Shown here piece by piece: positions 9,901 through 16,980 of a stretch of DNA of 20,489 bases. The stretch spans positions 12,224 to 32,712 of the forward strand of contig DHGK01000280.1 of assembly GCA_002402755.1 (NCBI GenBank), written 5' to 3'. The notes below the pieces were generated by a model that searched no databases, was not told where the DNA came from, and saw only the letters and a list, made by a program, of their open reading frames with translations. The first letter of the stretch is position 1; each line of letters starts with the position of its first letter. The position numbers and the translations under genes are program-made. This DNA comes from Planctomycetes bacterium UBA4800. Its GTDB lineage: Bacteria > Planctomycetota > UBA8108 > UBA8890 > UBA8898.

Positions 9901-11078
9901 ACCGCCCAGAAACCGAATGCCATGATGAGAGCGGTCGCCCCGGCTGCGGCCACGGGGACCCTGTTTCTCAGAATCCAGCGCGACAGGCGGTACGCCGCGG
10001 TGGGCCTGCGTGCTCTGATCGGGCGTCCCTCCTCGAATCGTTCCAGATCCTCCAGAAAGGCGCGCACGGTGCCGTAGCGCCTTTCGGGCTCCTTCGCCAT
10101 GGCTTTGAGACAGATGACTTCGAGATCGGTGGGGATGCGCCGATTGAGATAGCGTGGTGAGGACGGTTCTCGGTGAATGACCGCGTGAATCGTCTCGACG
10201 ATGGAACTCTTGTCGAATGGACGCCGGCCGGTGAGACATTCGTAGAGAATCGCGCCCAGAGCATAGATATCGGTTCGTTCTCCGATCAGCGCGGCGTCGC
10301 CCCGCGCCTGTTCGGGGCTCATGTAGGCAGGCGTGCCGAGGAGAAGGCCGCTTGCCGTGAGATCCTGTTGGATCGCGGCGTCGCGCGCAAGACCGAAGTC
10401 GGCGACGAAGGCCTCTCCGCGCGAGTCGATGAGGATGTTCGACGGCTTGAGATCGCGGTGGATGATGCCGTGGTTGTGGGCATACGCTACGGCGCTCGCC
10501 ACCTGCTTGAGCACGCGCACCGCACCCGATGCGGTCATGGGGCCCTTGCGGAGGATTTCCGCCAGTGGTTTCCCGTCGACGAAATCCATGATGTAGAACA
10601 GGTTCCCCCCGGACCGTCCCACCTCGTGAATGGCCACGATGTGCCCGTGGCGAAGCTTGGCGAGGCTCTTTGCCTCCCGCTCGAAGCGCTGGAGCGCCTT
10701 GCCGAAGGTGAGCTCGGCCGGCCGTAGCACCTTGATGGCCACGGTGCGGTCAAGCGAGCGCTGCCTCGCCATGAAAACGATCCCCATCCCCCCACGGCCG
10801 ATTTCCCCGAGAATCTCGTAGTCCTCGGGAAGAACCGGCAACTCCGCGCACGTGTCGCCATGCGAGCCGGCGGCGACAGGAAAATCCTCTCCCAGGGCGT
10901 TGTCGACGGCGGCAAGAGCGGCCAGACAGTGGCGGACGTCCTCGGGTGTGACGTGAAACTGTGCGGCGAGCGCCGCCGCATCGGCCTCGGCCGCCAATGT
11001 GCCGGCAAGATGCTCTGCAAGACGGCAGAGCGCGTCGTGGTAACGGCTGCTTGCGTCTGTGCTATCCACGCGCGGCAC
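6957..11078 (-). CDS. Transmembrane PknB-type Ser/Thr protein kinase with large sensor-like region and C-terminal polytopic membrane domain
   Basis: 1373 residues from a GTG start at 11078 (a second GTG at 11069 is possible). The kinase domain (about 88-350) is complete: glycine loop GEIGRGGMG (91-99), Lys116 in VAIK, HRDLKPSN with Asp209, DFG (227-229), and SPE (254-256) replacing APE. A small helical region precedes it. One membrane span lies at about 374-396, followed by tetratricopeptide-like helices (about 403-540) and a long region that I do not recognise. At the end are about seven hydrophobic segments (near 1152-1175, 1183-1199, 1211-1226, 1231-1252, 1264-1283, 1304-1330 and 1341-1363). 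The kinase should face the cytoplasm and about 750 residues should lie outside. It overlaps the upstream ECF sigma gene by 17 bases, so they are co-translated. GC is lower than in the flanking genes. The signal and targets are unknown. Confidence 0.88.
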   Translation of the reverse strand: MPRVDSTDASSRYHDALCRLAEHLAGTLAAEADAAALAAQFHVTPEDVRHCLAALAAVDNALGEDFPVAAGSHGDTCAELPVLPEDYEILGEIGRGGMGIVFMARQRSLDRTVAIKVLRPAELTFGKALQRFEREAKSLAKLRHGHIVAIHEVGRSGGNLFYIMDFVDGKPLAEILRKGPMTASGAVRVLKQVASAVAYAHNHGIIHRDLKPSNILIDSRGEAFVADFGLARDAAIQQDLTASGLLLGTPAYMSPEQARGDAALIGERTDIYALGAILYECLTGRRPFDKSSIVETIHAVIHREPSSPRYLNRRIPTDLEVICLKAMAKEPERRYGTVRAFLEDLERFEEGRPIRARRPTAAYRLSRWILRNRVPVAAAGATALIMAFGFWAVALPVTRGSPTTLQYFARLAHDQGRFEEAVSFYKSAIRGIPQERNNRSNPLAVELHRGWIESQRALIMELGLKNCFQEAALRNEEIAADAYAFYGPGYEDEIGDLHLSRARSWLKAGDYAKALDAFGALKVALEAPGSEPRLDALIAAASDEAHTDHQLAVNFANYMLFNVYNSRWEEFLARLCEKSPDSRAALRHVLLLALQRFLAGGGYQQEYFDQAQASARSWMEFQNTPDFEEPLADIAQMDGLSPELRALAVEFLSIAADLPLRSERRLLTEDAGERHNRPSPLPSINPQLEAEIVSSWKQFRAVSRKERYHGCVRWAVEKFLGPKDILRGASRYDLSTWLGAYTGLSRVDEAGVRAWWERHEKDDPVVYLSEQLGVSPQEDLLTVFNEFLRTDWLEHKKRRELLLKLLRLKAPTEVMAKVKGSNHAMVWYEVLRPPDEPYQLRIARIESPVMTGVPRVAWEQVRPLRIGETITIEWEAERKAYKYPRIGVKVPGVPDKIRTKDSYVAYLKYSARAEWFNGRVMVHARGGHTGYSIDPVSAELGFVMPAYSSGGGHDWRDPPARLFVVLETPGADSRSWSIDDWRARIAKDLAFYAAGLQERGIDYFTTRYLNAVNHLLHAIGDFLPLPGARRELAALGESCGAVTQSKLLKARLLAGDAAPVADPELRNALKEAFRDAKPEYCVRLLLATKVQGVRDLALSALETRWQRPFDAADLVEQAIAKEKITPSPALNQNLAQARAYGLAQDWWFTHPGILGVGAMVGLFIVYLLVAALLPLRPFARRYTPAAGLIVAGVIVAMFDYPWRDRDLLPTEAGYALMAAGALVFARGAGRSSFLLIPLGFVLALALALAAHGVANPAALQHTSGLAAAVSLSCLPFLFHRVVVKALGRAGVVAPRVLDYFHGRLGAFCILYMLPMGLYHLARLIALAFCVDLSDGFFAGNSVMIILLGTGAVVSLLAMVLFPLEKEIRRVLSA

Positions 11079-11697
11079 CTGTTTCGCTATCGGCAGGCGC
11101 GAGCACTCTCCCGAGTCTCACCGTCGCCCGCCCGAGGAGCCGCCGCACCGCCGTCTCGCTTCGTCCCATGGCGTGCCCGATCTCCTCGATCGTCATACTC
11201 TCGAAATGGCGCTTGACCAAGACTTCCCGTTCCTCTTCTTCCAGGCGCTCCATGGCTCTCGCGAGGCGCTCGCGCGTATCGGCCCGCTCGGCGGCGGTGA
11301 GGGGGCCCGTTCCCGACTCCTTGGCGAGCTGAAGCACCCTGGAAACCGCGTGCATCCCATGCGGCGGCCTGCGCTTCTTGGCATCGAAGTAGTCCTTGCA
11401 GTCGTGGATGCGATGCTCGGCTATCCGACAAATCCAGCGGACGAAGGCCTTGTCGTCGGATTCCTTGAAGTGCTCGAAGCTCGTGTAGGCATCGAGATAG
11501 GCATCCTGGAGAACGTCCATCGACTCGATCTGTCCGTGGAGCGCCTTGCCGAGGCGCAACCGGATGAAATACAGAATGCGGCCGGCCGCAAGGGCGAAAA
11601 GCGCATCGAATGCGTTTCGGTCGCCCTTGCGGGCCCGCTCAAAGAGAATCGCGCGCGACGGCCGCGCGTGCGAGTCTTCCTTTCCAGCGGTCTGCAT
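11062..11697 (-). CDS. ECF-type RNA polymerase sigma factor
   Basis: 211 residues. Region 2 spans about 23-92, including MDVLQDAYLDAYTSFEHF (the -10 recognition and core-binding helix equivalent) and AFVRWICRIAEHRIHD. Region 4 spans about 145-196, with a helix-turn-helix MTIEEIGHAMGRSETAVRRL for -35 recognition. The linker (about 100-140) is long and charged. The ATG at 11697 has a GGAGAGGG ribosome site about four bases upstream. The stop lies inside the start of the Ser/Thr kinase gene, so the two form a unit. In planctomycete-like bacteria ECF factors often sit next to such kinases and may be controlled by them. No anti-sigma factor gene is nearby. The regulon is unknown, and I could not find a convincing autoregulated promoter upstream. 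Confidence 0.92.
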   Translation of the reverse strand: MQTAGKEDSHARPSRAILFERARKGDRNAFDALFALAAGRILYFIRLRLGKALHGQIESMDVLQDAYLDAYTSFEHFKESDDKAFVRWICRIAEHRIHDCKDYFDAKKRRPPHGMHAVSRVLQLAKESGTGPLTAAERADTRERLARAMERLEEEEREVLVKRHFESMTIEEIGHAMGRSETAVRRLLGRATVRLGRVLAPADSETGAARG

Positions 11698-11786
11698 GGG
11701 CCCTCTCCATCATAAGAGGAAATGGCTCGAAATTCCGCCGGGGAAAATCGGCGAAACGGAGGACGGCGATACTCGGGATAGTCGCG

Positions 11787-11832
11787 GCCGGCGCGCCGCC
11801 GTTTGCCTGATCCCTCCGGCGAAAGGCGGCCG
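11787..11832 (-). repeat. 46-bp palindromic repeat, copy B, just past the sulfatase stop codon
   Basis: This is the second copy of the element at 6904-6949 (45 of 46 identical, same orientation). On the minus strand it begins 14 bases after the sulfatase stop and about 90 bases upstream of the sigma factor start. The same hairpin with a 10-base loop can form. Both copies sit directly after stop codons of minus-strand genes and together bracket the sigma-kinase block. Confidence 0.85.
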
Positions 11833-11845
11833 GCGCGGCGCTCGG

Positions 11846-13453
11846 CTATCGCGCGCGCTTTTCCTTCGCGCCCTCGCCGGCCGGTTCTCCCGCCTGGCGG
11901 CGGAACTCGTCCTCGAGCTGCCGCCACTTCTCCGCGAGCTCGCGGACGCGCGCGGGCTCCTCGGCCGCGAGGTCCTTCGACTCGGCGCGATCTTCGGCGA
12001 GGTTGTAGAGCGACCAGCGGTTGTCGTCGATCCCCGCGGAGACGAGCTTCCAGTCGCCGGCGCGCAGCGCGCGGTTGCCCGAATGGTGGAAGAAGAGGAA
12101 ATCGCGCGCGATCGCGCCGTCGCGCGCGAACGCCGGGACGAGGCTCCGCCCGGGGAACGGCGGGGCGCCCTCGGGCGGCGCCGGCGCCGCGCCGGCCGCA
12201 AGCTCGCAGATCGTCGGCAGGATGTCGATGACGTGCCCGGGGTCGCGGCGCAGCTCGCCGCGCGCGGCGATGCCGCGCGGCCAGTGGACGACGAGCGGCG
12301 TGCTGATGCCGCCCTCGTGCACCCAGATCTTGTGACGGCGGAACGGCGTGTTCGACGCCGTGGACCAGCCCGGGCCGAGGCACAGGTACGAGCCCGCGGA
12401 TCCGGGCGCGGCGGACGGCGAGTGCCCGTCGCCGCGGATCAGGATCTCCGCGCTCGCGCCGTTGTCGGACAGAAAGAAGACGATGGTGTTCTCCCACGCG
12501 CCCATCGCCTTGACCTGCGCGAGCACGCGGCCGATCTCGCGGTCGATGCGGTCGACCATCGCGGCGTGGATCGCCATCTTCGTCGCCTGGAAGCGCTGCT
12601 GCTCCGGTGTCAGCTCGGCCCACGGGCGCGCGTACGCGATCTCGCCGGGGTCGACGTCGCGCTCGACGCCCGCCTTCCCGCTCGGAGCTCGGATCTGCGG
12701 CTCGGGCTTCGAGAGGGCGCAGCTCACGATCCCGAGCTCCTTCTGGCGGCGATGGCGCTCGGTGCGCACCGCCTCCCAGCCCGCGAGGTACGTGTCGCGG
12801 TAGCGGGCGACATCCTCGGGCGGTGCGTGCAGCGGAAAATGCGGCGTCGTGAAGGCGAGGTACGTGAAGAACGGCTTCTCGGCGTGTTTCTCGGCATGCT
12901 CCTTCAGGCAGCGAATGGCGTGATCGGCGAACGCGGTCGCCGTGTAGTAGCCGCTGCCGGGCGGCACGGGCGGCGCGGGCTTGTCGTCTTCGATCAGCCT
13001 CGTCGGGTTGAAGTTGCGGTCGTGGTCTTCCAGGCGGTACGAATGATCGAAGCCGCCGTCCGCGCACACGCGCGGCACGACGTGGACGTGCCACTTGCCC
13101 GAGTGATACGCGCGATAGCCGAGCGGCTTGAGAAACTTCGGCACGGCCTGCACCCAGTCGGGCGCCGGGCCCCGAGGCGGGTCCATGCGGACCTGCTGCG
13201 GATAGTAGCCGAGCATCAGCGCGGCGCGCGTGGGCCAGCAGCGCGCGGTGTTGTAGAACTGGGTGAAGCGCAGCCCGTTCTTCGCGAGGCCGTCGAGCGC
13301 CGGCGTCGCAATTTCGCCGCCGTAGCACCCCAGGTCCGAGAACCCCATGTCGTCGGCCACGATCAGGACGATGTTGGGCCTGGGCGCGGCGTGGACGCAG
13401 CCGCATACGAGGAAGAGCGCCACCGCGCCGGCACGTGCATGACGTCGTCGCAT
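11846..13453 (-). CDS. Exported S1-family sulfatase (arylsulfatase type)
   Basis: 535 residues from the ATG at 13453, which has AGGAG about ten bases upstream; the frame is open to a TTG at 13501, but the ATG gives a clean signal peptide (about 1-22, ending CVHA). Metal-binding Asp34 and Asp35 lie in VADDMG. The CWPTR segment (72-76) is the CxPxR motif whose Cys72 would be converted to formylglycine. YHSGKWHV and FFLSDNGAS (Asp330, Asn331) supply the other active-site groups. It hydrolyses sulfate esters, presumably on polysaccharide or aryl substrates in the periplasm. It needs a formylglycine-generating or anaerobic maturase enzyme, which is not in this window. The gap to the upstream fusion gene is 85 bases, so they may be cotranscribed. 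The substrate is not predictable, though the GH106 neighbour hints at sulfated rhamnose-containing glycans. Confidence 0.93.
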   Translation of the reverse strand: MRRRHARAGAVALFLVCGCVHAAPRPNIVLIVADDMGFSDLGCYGGEIATPALDGLAKNGLRFTQFYNTARCWPTRAALMLGYYPQQVRMDPPRGPAPDWVQAVPKFLKPLGYRAYHSGKWHVHVVPRVCADGGFDHSYRLEDHDRNFNPTRLIEDDKPAPPVPPGSGYYTATAFADHAIRCLKEHAEKHAEKPFFTYLAFTTPHFPLHAPPEDVARYRDTYLAGWEAVRTERHRRQKELGIVSCALSKPEPQIRAPSGKAGVERDVDPGEIAYARPWAELTPEQQRFQATKMAIHAAMVDRIDREIGRVLAQVKAMGAWENTIVFFLSDNGASAEILIRGDGHSPSAAPGSAGSYLCLGPGWSTASNTPFRRHKIWVHEGGISTPLVVHWPRGIAARGELRRDPGHVIDILPTICELAAGAAPAPPEGAPPFPGRSLVPAFARDGAIARDFLFFHHSGNRALRAGDWKLVSAGIDDNRWSLYNLAEDRAESKDLAAEEPARVRELAEKWRQLEDEFRRQAGEPAGEGAKEKRAR

Positions 13454-13538
13454 ACGTTCCTTCTCCTGCAAGAGACTCCGTCTCCAGGCTACAGTGGGCA
13501 AGGACGCGTGTAAAGCCGTACGCGGGCCGGCGGGGGGT

Positions 13539-14585
13539 TCAGCGCGCGAGCGCGCGCATGGCCTCGGGCACCATCTCCGCGGGCGATATCTTGTACCACG
13601 CCTTGAGGATCACGCCCTGCTCGTCGATGAGAAACGCCGAGCGCACGATCGTCTCCGTCGTCGTCTCGTTCGCGGTTCTCGTCTCGATCGCGCCGTACGC
13701 GCGCGCCGCGGTCTTGTCCGGGTCGGAGAGCAGCCGGAACCCAAGCGAGAACTTCTCGTCGAATTTCTGCTGCGCGTCAGGCTGGTCGGGGCTCACGCCC
13801 AGCACTTCGAGCCCGAGCGCATCGAGGGCCGCGTCCGCATCGCGGACGCTGCAGGCCTGCGCGGTGCATCCCGGCGTGTCGGCTTTGGGATAGAAGTAGA
13901 CGAGGACCTTCTTGCCCTCGAAGTCGGCAAGTGCGGTCGCCGCGCCGCGCTGATCGGGACGCGTGAATGCGGGCGCCCTGTCGCCGGCCGCAAGCCGTGC
14001 GCTCGCATAGGCCTTGATCCAGTCGACCTCCAGCGCGAACGCCCCCTTCTGCTTGTCGGAGATCAGGAAGCCGATGGACTCGATCGCGTTCCGGGGAAGC
14101 GGCGGCGCTCCCGGCAGCGTCCGGCCGAACGATGTGGCTCGAAACTGGTCGAACGGGAGGCGCACCTCGATCCATTTCCCGGCGGCGGTCTCGATGCGCG
14201 CCTGATACCAGCCGGCCGGGATGGGAACGTTCGTGCGCAGCGTCATCCAGTAGGTCTTGCCGTCGCCGCGAACGCGCGCGGCAAGACCGCTCGTCTCGCG
14301 CAGGTCGATGGCCTGCACGCGCGACTGGATCGAGGCGAAGCCGCCGTTGTTCTCGAGCGACACCTCGCCGGTGAAGGCCAGCGTCGTGGCGCCGGTGATG
14401 CGGGCGTTGCTTCGCGAGAGGCCGCCCATGACGCCGTCGTTGAGCGGCGTCCACGCGCCCGACGAGGCCGGGGTGTCGAAATCGAAGATCGTCGCCGCCG
14501 CGCCGGCCGCCTGCATCGACAGGCAGGCGGCCCATGCCGCCGCCAGCGCCCGGGATTTCGCGCGCAGAACATTCCGAGAGCGCAT
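13539..14585 (-). CDS. Exported fusion of a CIA30-like domain and a BCP-type peroxiredoxin
   Basis: 348 residues from the ATG at 14585, which has GGAGGT five bases upstream. A signal peptide (about 1-31) is followed by a CIA30-like beta-sandwich (about 32-193: FDFDTPASSGAWTPLNDGVMGG, then a GKTYWMTLRTN core and GFLISDKQKGAFALEVDWI). The second half (about 199-345) is a thiol peroxidase of the bacterioferritin-comigratory protein class, with Cys240 as peroxidatic and Cys245 as probable resolving cysteine in DTPGCTAQACSVRD. It should reduce peroxides with electrons from a thioredoxin-like partner, here outside the cytoplasm. CIA30-like domains resemble sugar-binding jelly-rolls, so this half may anchor the enzyme to polysaccharide or another protein (inference). 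No frameshift lies at the junction. A -10 promoter element lies upstream. Confidence 0.88.
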   Translation of the reverse strand: MRSRNVLRAKSRALAAAWAACLSMQAAGAAATIFDFDTPASSGAWTPLNDGVMGGLSRSNARITGATTLAFTGEVSLENNGGFASIQSRVQAIDLRETSGLAARVRGDGKTYWMTLRTNVPIPAGWYQARIETAAGKWIEVRLPFDQFRATSFGRTLPGAPPLPRNAIESIGFLISDKQKGAFALEVDWIKAYASARLAAGDRAPAFTRPDQRGAATALADFEGKKVLVYFYPKADTPGCTAQACSVRDADAALDALGLEVLGVSPDQPDAQQKFDEKFSLGFRLLSDPDKTAARAYGAIETRTANETTTETIVRSAFLIDEQGVILKAWYKISPAEMVPEAMRALAR

Positions 14586-14636
14586 GCCGCACCTCCATGA
14601 CAACGGCGCCGGTATCGACCGGCCGGCGTTGCTTGC

Positions 14637-14642
14637 ATTATA
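14637..14642 (-). promoter_or_regulatory. Perfect TATAAT -10 element for the CIA30-peroxiredoxin gene
   Basis: On the minus strand 14642-14637 reads TATAAT, 51 bases upstream of the ATG at 14585, in a very GC-rich divergent spacer. No good -35 hexamer is visible at 16-18 bases upstream, so the promoter may depend on an activator. On the plus strand a TACGAT at 14707-14712 is a poor candidate for the divergent hydrolase-like gene. Confidence 0.45.
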
Positions 14643-14752
14643 CCCCGCCTGAGCGCCGCGCGCGCCGCGCCGCCGGCCGCCGCTGTCGCGCCGTGATCGT
14701 CCATGCTACGATCGGGACCGGACACGGCGCTCCGTCCGCAGGGAGGACACCG

Positions 14753-16279
14753 ATGAACGCTGACCGCCGCCTGAGGAACTTGTCGGGAAAGATCGGGGTG
14801 CTTCTTGTGGGACTGCTCTTCGGTCTCGCGCCGGCTGCGGCCGATCCGCCGGCCGGCGGCGCGGCCCCGCCGGTCTTGCGGCACTCCGAGGTGGTCTTCA
14901 TGTACGCCTCGACGTCCGAAGCCTACGAGGCCTACGGCGCCACGTTCGTCGCCTGGGGCGGCGCGAACACAAAGGAAGAGGTGAAGCGGCACCGCGATCT
15001 CGGCATCCGGTGCACGGGCAGCGTCTGGTGTCTGACCGCGGGCGCGCAGACCCTCTACGAGAACGCGGCGCTGCGCGAAGCCGTCGCGATCGACATCGAG
15101 GGGAAACCCATCCCCGTGCCGTGGCAGTTCGACAAGGTCCACCGCGGCCAGACCACCGACTTCGGGAACACGAACCATCCCGCGTTCCGCGAGCACGTGA
15201 AAGCCAACGTGCGCCGCGTCATGGCGGGCGGCGCCGACGGCCTCCACGTCGACGACCATCTCGGCGTGGCGAGCCCCGCCGCCTGGTACGGCGGGGGCTT
15301 CGACGACCACTCGATCGCCGGATTCAGGGCGTACCTCGCGCGGCACGCGACCCGGGAGCAGCTCGCCGCCGCCGGCGTCGAGGAGCTCGCGGCGTTCGAC
15401 TACCGGACGGTCGTGCGCCGCGTCGCGACCACGGCGGACGCCGTGAAGCGCCGGGCCGGCTCGATCCCGCTCTTCGATCTCTGGAAGCAGTATCACCTCG
15501 AGGCCGCGGCCGATTTCGTCGAGGAGCTGCGCGCCGTGGCCGCGGAGGCGGCCGGGCACCCCGTCCTCCTGAGCGCGAACGCGTGCCTGGGCAACGAGGT
15601 CCATCACTACGTCGTGCCCCGCCTGACGTACGTCGTGTGCGAGGTCTGGTTCGAGGCCGGCAAGGGCACGAGCGCGCTCGCGGGCGCCTTGCGGGCCTTC
15701 GACGCCGCACGGCGGCTCGATCGGCCGCTCGCGTGCACCGCGTCCGGCCACGACTGGGCGTATGTCAAGGAGCGCGGCGCCTGCGAGCTCGCGCGCTTCT
15801 GGATCGCCCTCGCGTACGCGCACGGCCAGCGGTTCATGGCGCCGCATCCTTCGCGGCAGTGGTGCTTCACCGAGAAGCTCGGCACCCACTGGTACCAGGC
15901 GCCGGTGTCGGAATTCGCGCCGCTCTACCGATTCGTGCGCGCGAACGCCGCGCTGCTCGACGGTTTCGAGCCGGTCCCCGACGTCGCGCCGGAGGCGCCG
16001 AAGACCATCGCCGCCACGGTCAGGCGCAAGGGCGCCGCCGTCGCTGTCCACCTCGTCAACCTCGACTACGCCGCCGCCGCCGATCGCATGCGCGCGGCCG
16101 AGAACGTGCGAGTGGCCCTGCCGGCCGGACTCGCCGGCAACGCCGCGGAAGCGCGGTGTGTCGCCTTCGGCGGCGAGACCGTCACCGTGCCCGTGCGCAG
16201 GGAAGGCGACACCGCCTCCATCACCGTGCCGTCCGTGCGTTTGTGGACGATCGTCGCGTTGAGTCCCGCGCCGGAGTAG
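14753..16279 (+). CDS. Exported TIM-barrel glycoside hydrolase-like protein
   Basis: 508 residues from the ATG at 14753, with GGGAGG seven bases upstream. The signal peptide is about 1-31 (LLVGLLFGLAPAAA). The body looks like an (alpha/beta)8 barrel of the putative glycoside hydrolase kind: VFMYASTSEAYEAYG near the N-terminus, then a GADGLHVDDHLG strand with Asp167 and Asp168 as likely active-site residues, FDLWKQYHLEAAADFVEEL, and a WYQAPVSEFAPLYRFVRANA helix. A C-terminal beta-sandwich (from about 420, ATVRRKGAAVAVHLVNLDY) resembles those closing many amylase-like and GHL-type enzymes. I cannot place it in a numbered family, and catalysis is not proven. It is divergent from the CIA30-peroxiredoxin gene and close to other carbohydrate enzymes, which supports polysaccharide processing. 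Confidence 0.75.
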   Translation: MNADRRLRNLSGKIGVLLVGLLFGLAPAAADPPAGGAAPPVLRHSEVVFMYASTSEAYEAYGATFVAWGGANTKEEVKRHRDLGIRCTGSVWCLTAGAQTLYENAALREAVAIDIEGKPIPVPWQFDKVHRGQTTDFGNTNHPAFREHVKANVRRVMAGGADGLHVDDHLGVASPAAWYGGGFDDHSIAGFRAYLARHATREQLAAAGVEELAAFDYRTVVRRVATTADAVKRRAGSIPLFDLWKQYHLEAAADFVEELRAVAAEAAGHPVLLSANACLGNEVHHYVVPRLTYVVCEVWFEAGKGTSALAGALRAFDAARRLDRPLACTASGHDWAYVKERGACELARFWIALAYAHGQRFMAPHPSRQWCFTEKLGTHWYQAPVSEFAPLYRFVRANAALLDGFEPVPDVAPEAPKTIAATVRRKGAAVAVHLVNLDYAAAADRMRAAENVRVALPAGLAGNAAEARCVAFGGETVTVPVRREGDTASITVPSVRLWTIVALSPAPE

Positions 16280-16395
16280 CTTCCACGCCTCGGATTCGCG
16301 AGAGCGTCCGGCTCGGGTCGAGCGTGCGGCGTCCCGCAGTTCACTACCCCCTGTGGCACGGCATCGATCCGGCGTTGCTACCTCAGCGGGAGAAA

Positions 16396-16418
16396 GAGAA
16401 TGCGGCCCTCCCATTCTC
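16396..16418. terminator. Hairpin downstream of the TIM-barrel gene
   Basis: GAGAATG (16396-16402) and CATTCTC (16412-16418) form a perfect 7-bp stem with a 9-base loop, 117 bases after the TIM-barrel stop. No T-tract follows. The 329 bases between that stop and the DUF433 gene hold this hairpin, an insertion-like scar and a broken toxin gene, and nothing else that I can support. Confidence 0.35.
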
Positions 16419-16492
16419 CGGGAAGGCTGAACAGCGCAAGATCTAGCCCAACTTGAAGGGTTTCGGAAGGCGGGATGTTGTGGCATAACGAC

Positions 16493-16606
16493 TTACGTCG
16501 CTGACACCCCCGAAGTTGGCACTACATTTTGGGGTCGGGACTGGGTGACCGGAGGCGCTTGGAGAATGCGCTGGTCGAAATCCTCGTCGGCAAGGAAGCG
16601 CAGCAC
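16493..16606 (-). pseudogene. Truncated DUF5615 PIN-like toxin gene
   Basis: On the minus strand, two bases after the DUF433 stop, a GTG at 16606 opens a frame whose first 17 codons read VLRFLADEDFDQRILQA. This matches the start of DUF5615 PIN-like toxins, which typically begin [M]RFLADE-F---I and have an acidic catalytic cluster. After about 16556 the resemblance stops and the frame ends at 16493 after 37 codons, against a typical length over 100. The remaining sequence is unrelated and looks like an insertion scar. The toxin is therefore almost certainly inactive. Confidence 0.7.
16500..16555. other. Insertion-like scar next to the truncated toxin
   Basis: The stretch directly after the toxin homology breaks holds an imperfect inverted pair, ACCCCCGAA and TTTTGGGGT (about 16505-16534), flanking GTTGGCACTACAT. 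It resembles the terminal sequences of transposable elements, but no transposase is present and no second end or target duplication was found in the window. Base composition is lower in GC than nearby genes. The assignment rests on context only. Confidence 0.3.
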
Positions 16607-16608
16607 GG

Positions 16609-16962
16609 TCAGACAGGCCTCTCCTGCTCGGCCTTGCGCTTGAGAAGACGCTCGCGGATGTCCTCATGGCCGCAGCGCGCCTCCGTTTCCTTGCGGACAC
16701 GCTCGAATTCCAGGCGCTCTTCCGCGATCCAGGCATCGAGCTCCGCCCGGTTCGCCAGATAGTAGCTGATGACCGCGTACACATCCTGGAGCCTGAGCGT
16801 AGGGAAACTGTGCACGACCTGTTCGGGCGTCGCACCCCGCTGGAAGGCCGCGAGAACGGAGAGAAGCGATACGCGAGTCTCGCCGACGCGAACGGCGCCG
16901 CCCTCATCGACGCGGAGCGGAACTTTGACGCTTCTCTCTCTATCAAGGCTCAACACGTTCAA
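16609..16962 (-). CDS. DUF433 antitoxin-like protein
   Basis: 117 residues from a TTG at 16962 (a GTG two codons in is an alternative). The AGGAGG at about 16967-16972 supports either. The core (about 12-72) carries the DUF433 pattern: VRVGETRVSLLSVLAAFQRGATPEQVVHSFPTLRLQDVYAVISYYL, a winged-helix-like fold that binds DNA and neutralises a PIN-like partner. The C-terminal 45 residues are highly charged and helical (EERLEFERVRKETEARCGHEDIRERLLKRK), longer than in many relatives. The cognate DUF5615 toxin gene follows but is truncated, so this is an orphan antitoxin. A TATCAT -10-like element (16981-16986) lies upstream. Confidence 0.8.
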   Translation of the reverse strand: MNVLSLDRERSVKVPLRVDEGGAVRVGETRVSLLSVLAAFQRGATPEQVVHSFPTLRLQDVYAVISYYLANRAELDAWIAEERLEFERVRKETEARCGHEDIRERLLKRKAEQERPV

Positions 16963-16980
16963 CGTACCTCCTCACTTCGC

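Noticed and set aside
11421..13406. 661-codon minus-strand open frame spanning the sulfatase and sigma genes
   Set aside because: Translation is Arg/Ala/Pro-rich and crosses two well-supported genes in a different frame.
14243..16486. 747-codon minus-strand open frame over the TIM-barrel gene
   Set aside because: Antisense shadow with no recognisable motif; the plus-strand gene has a ribosome site and a signal peptide.
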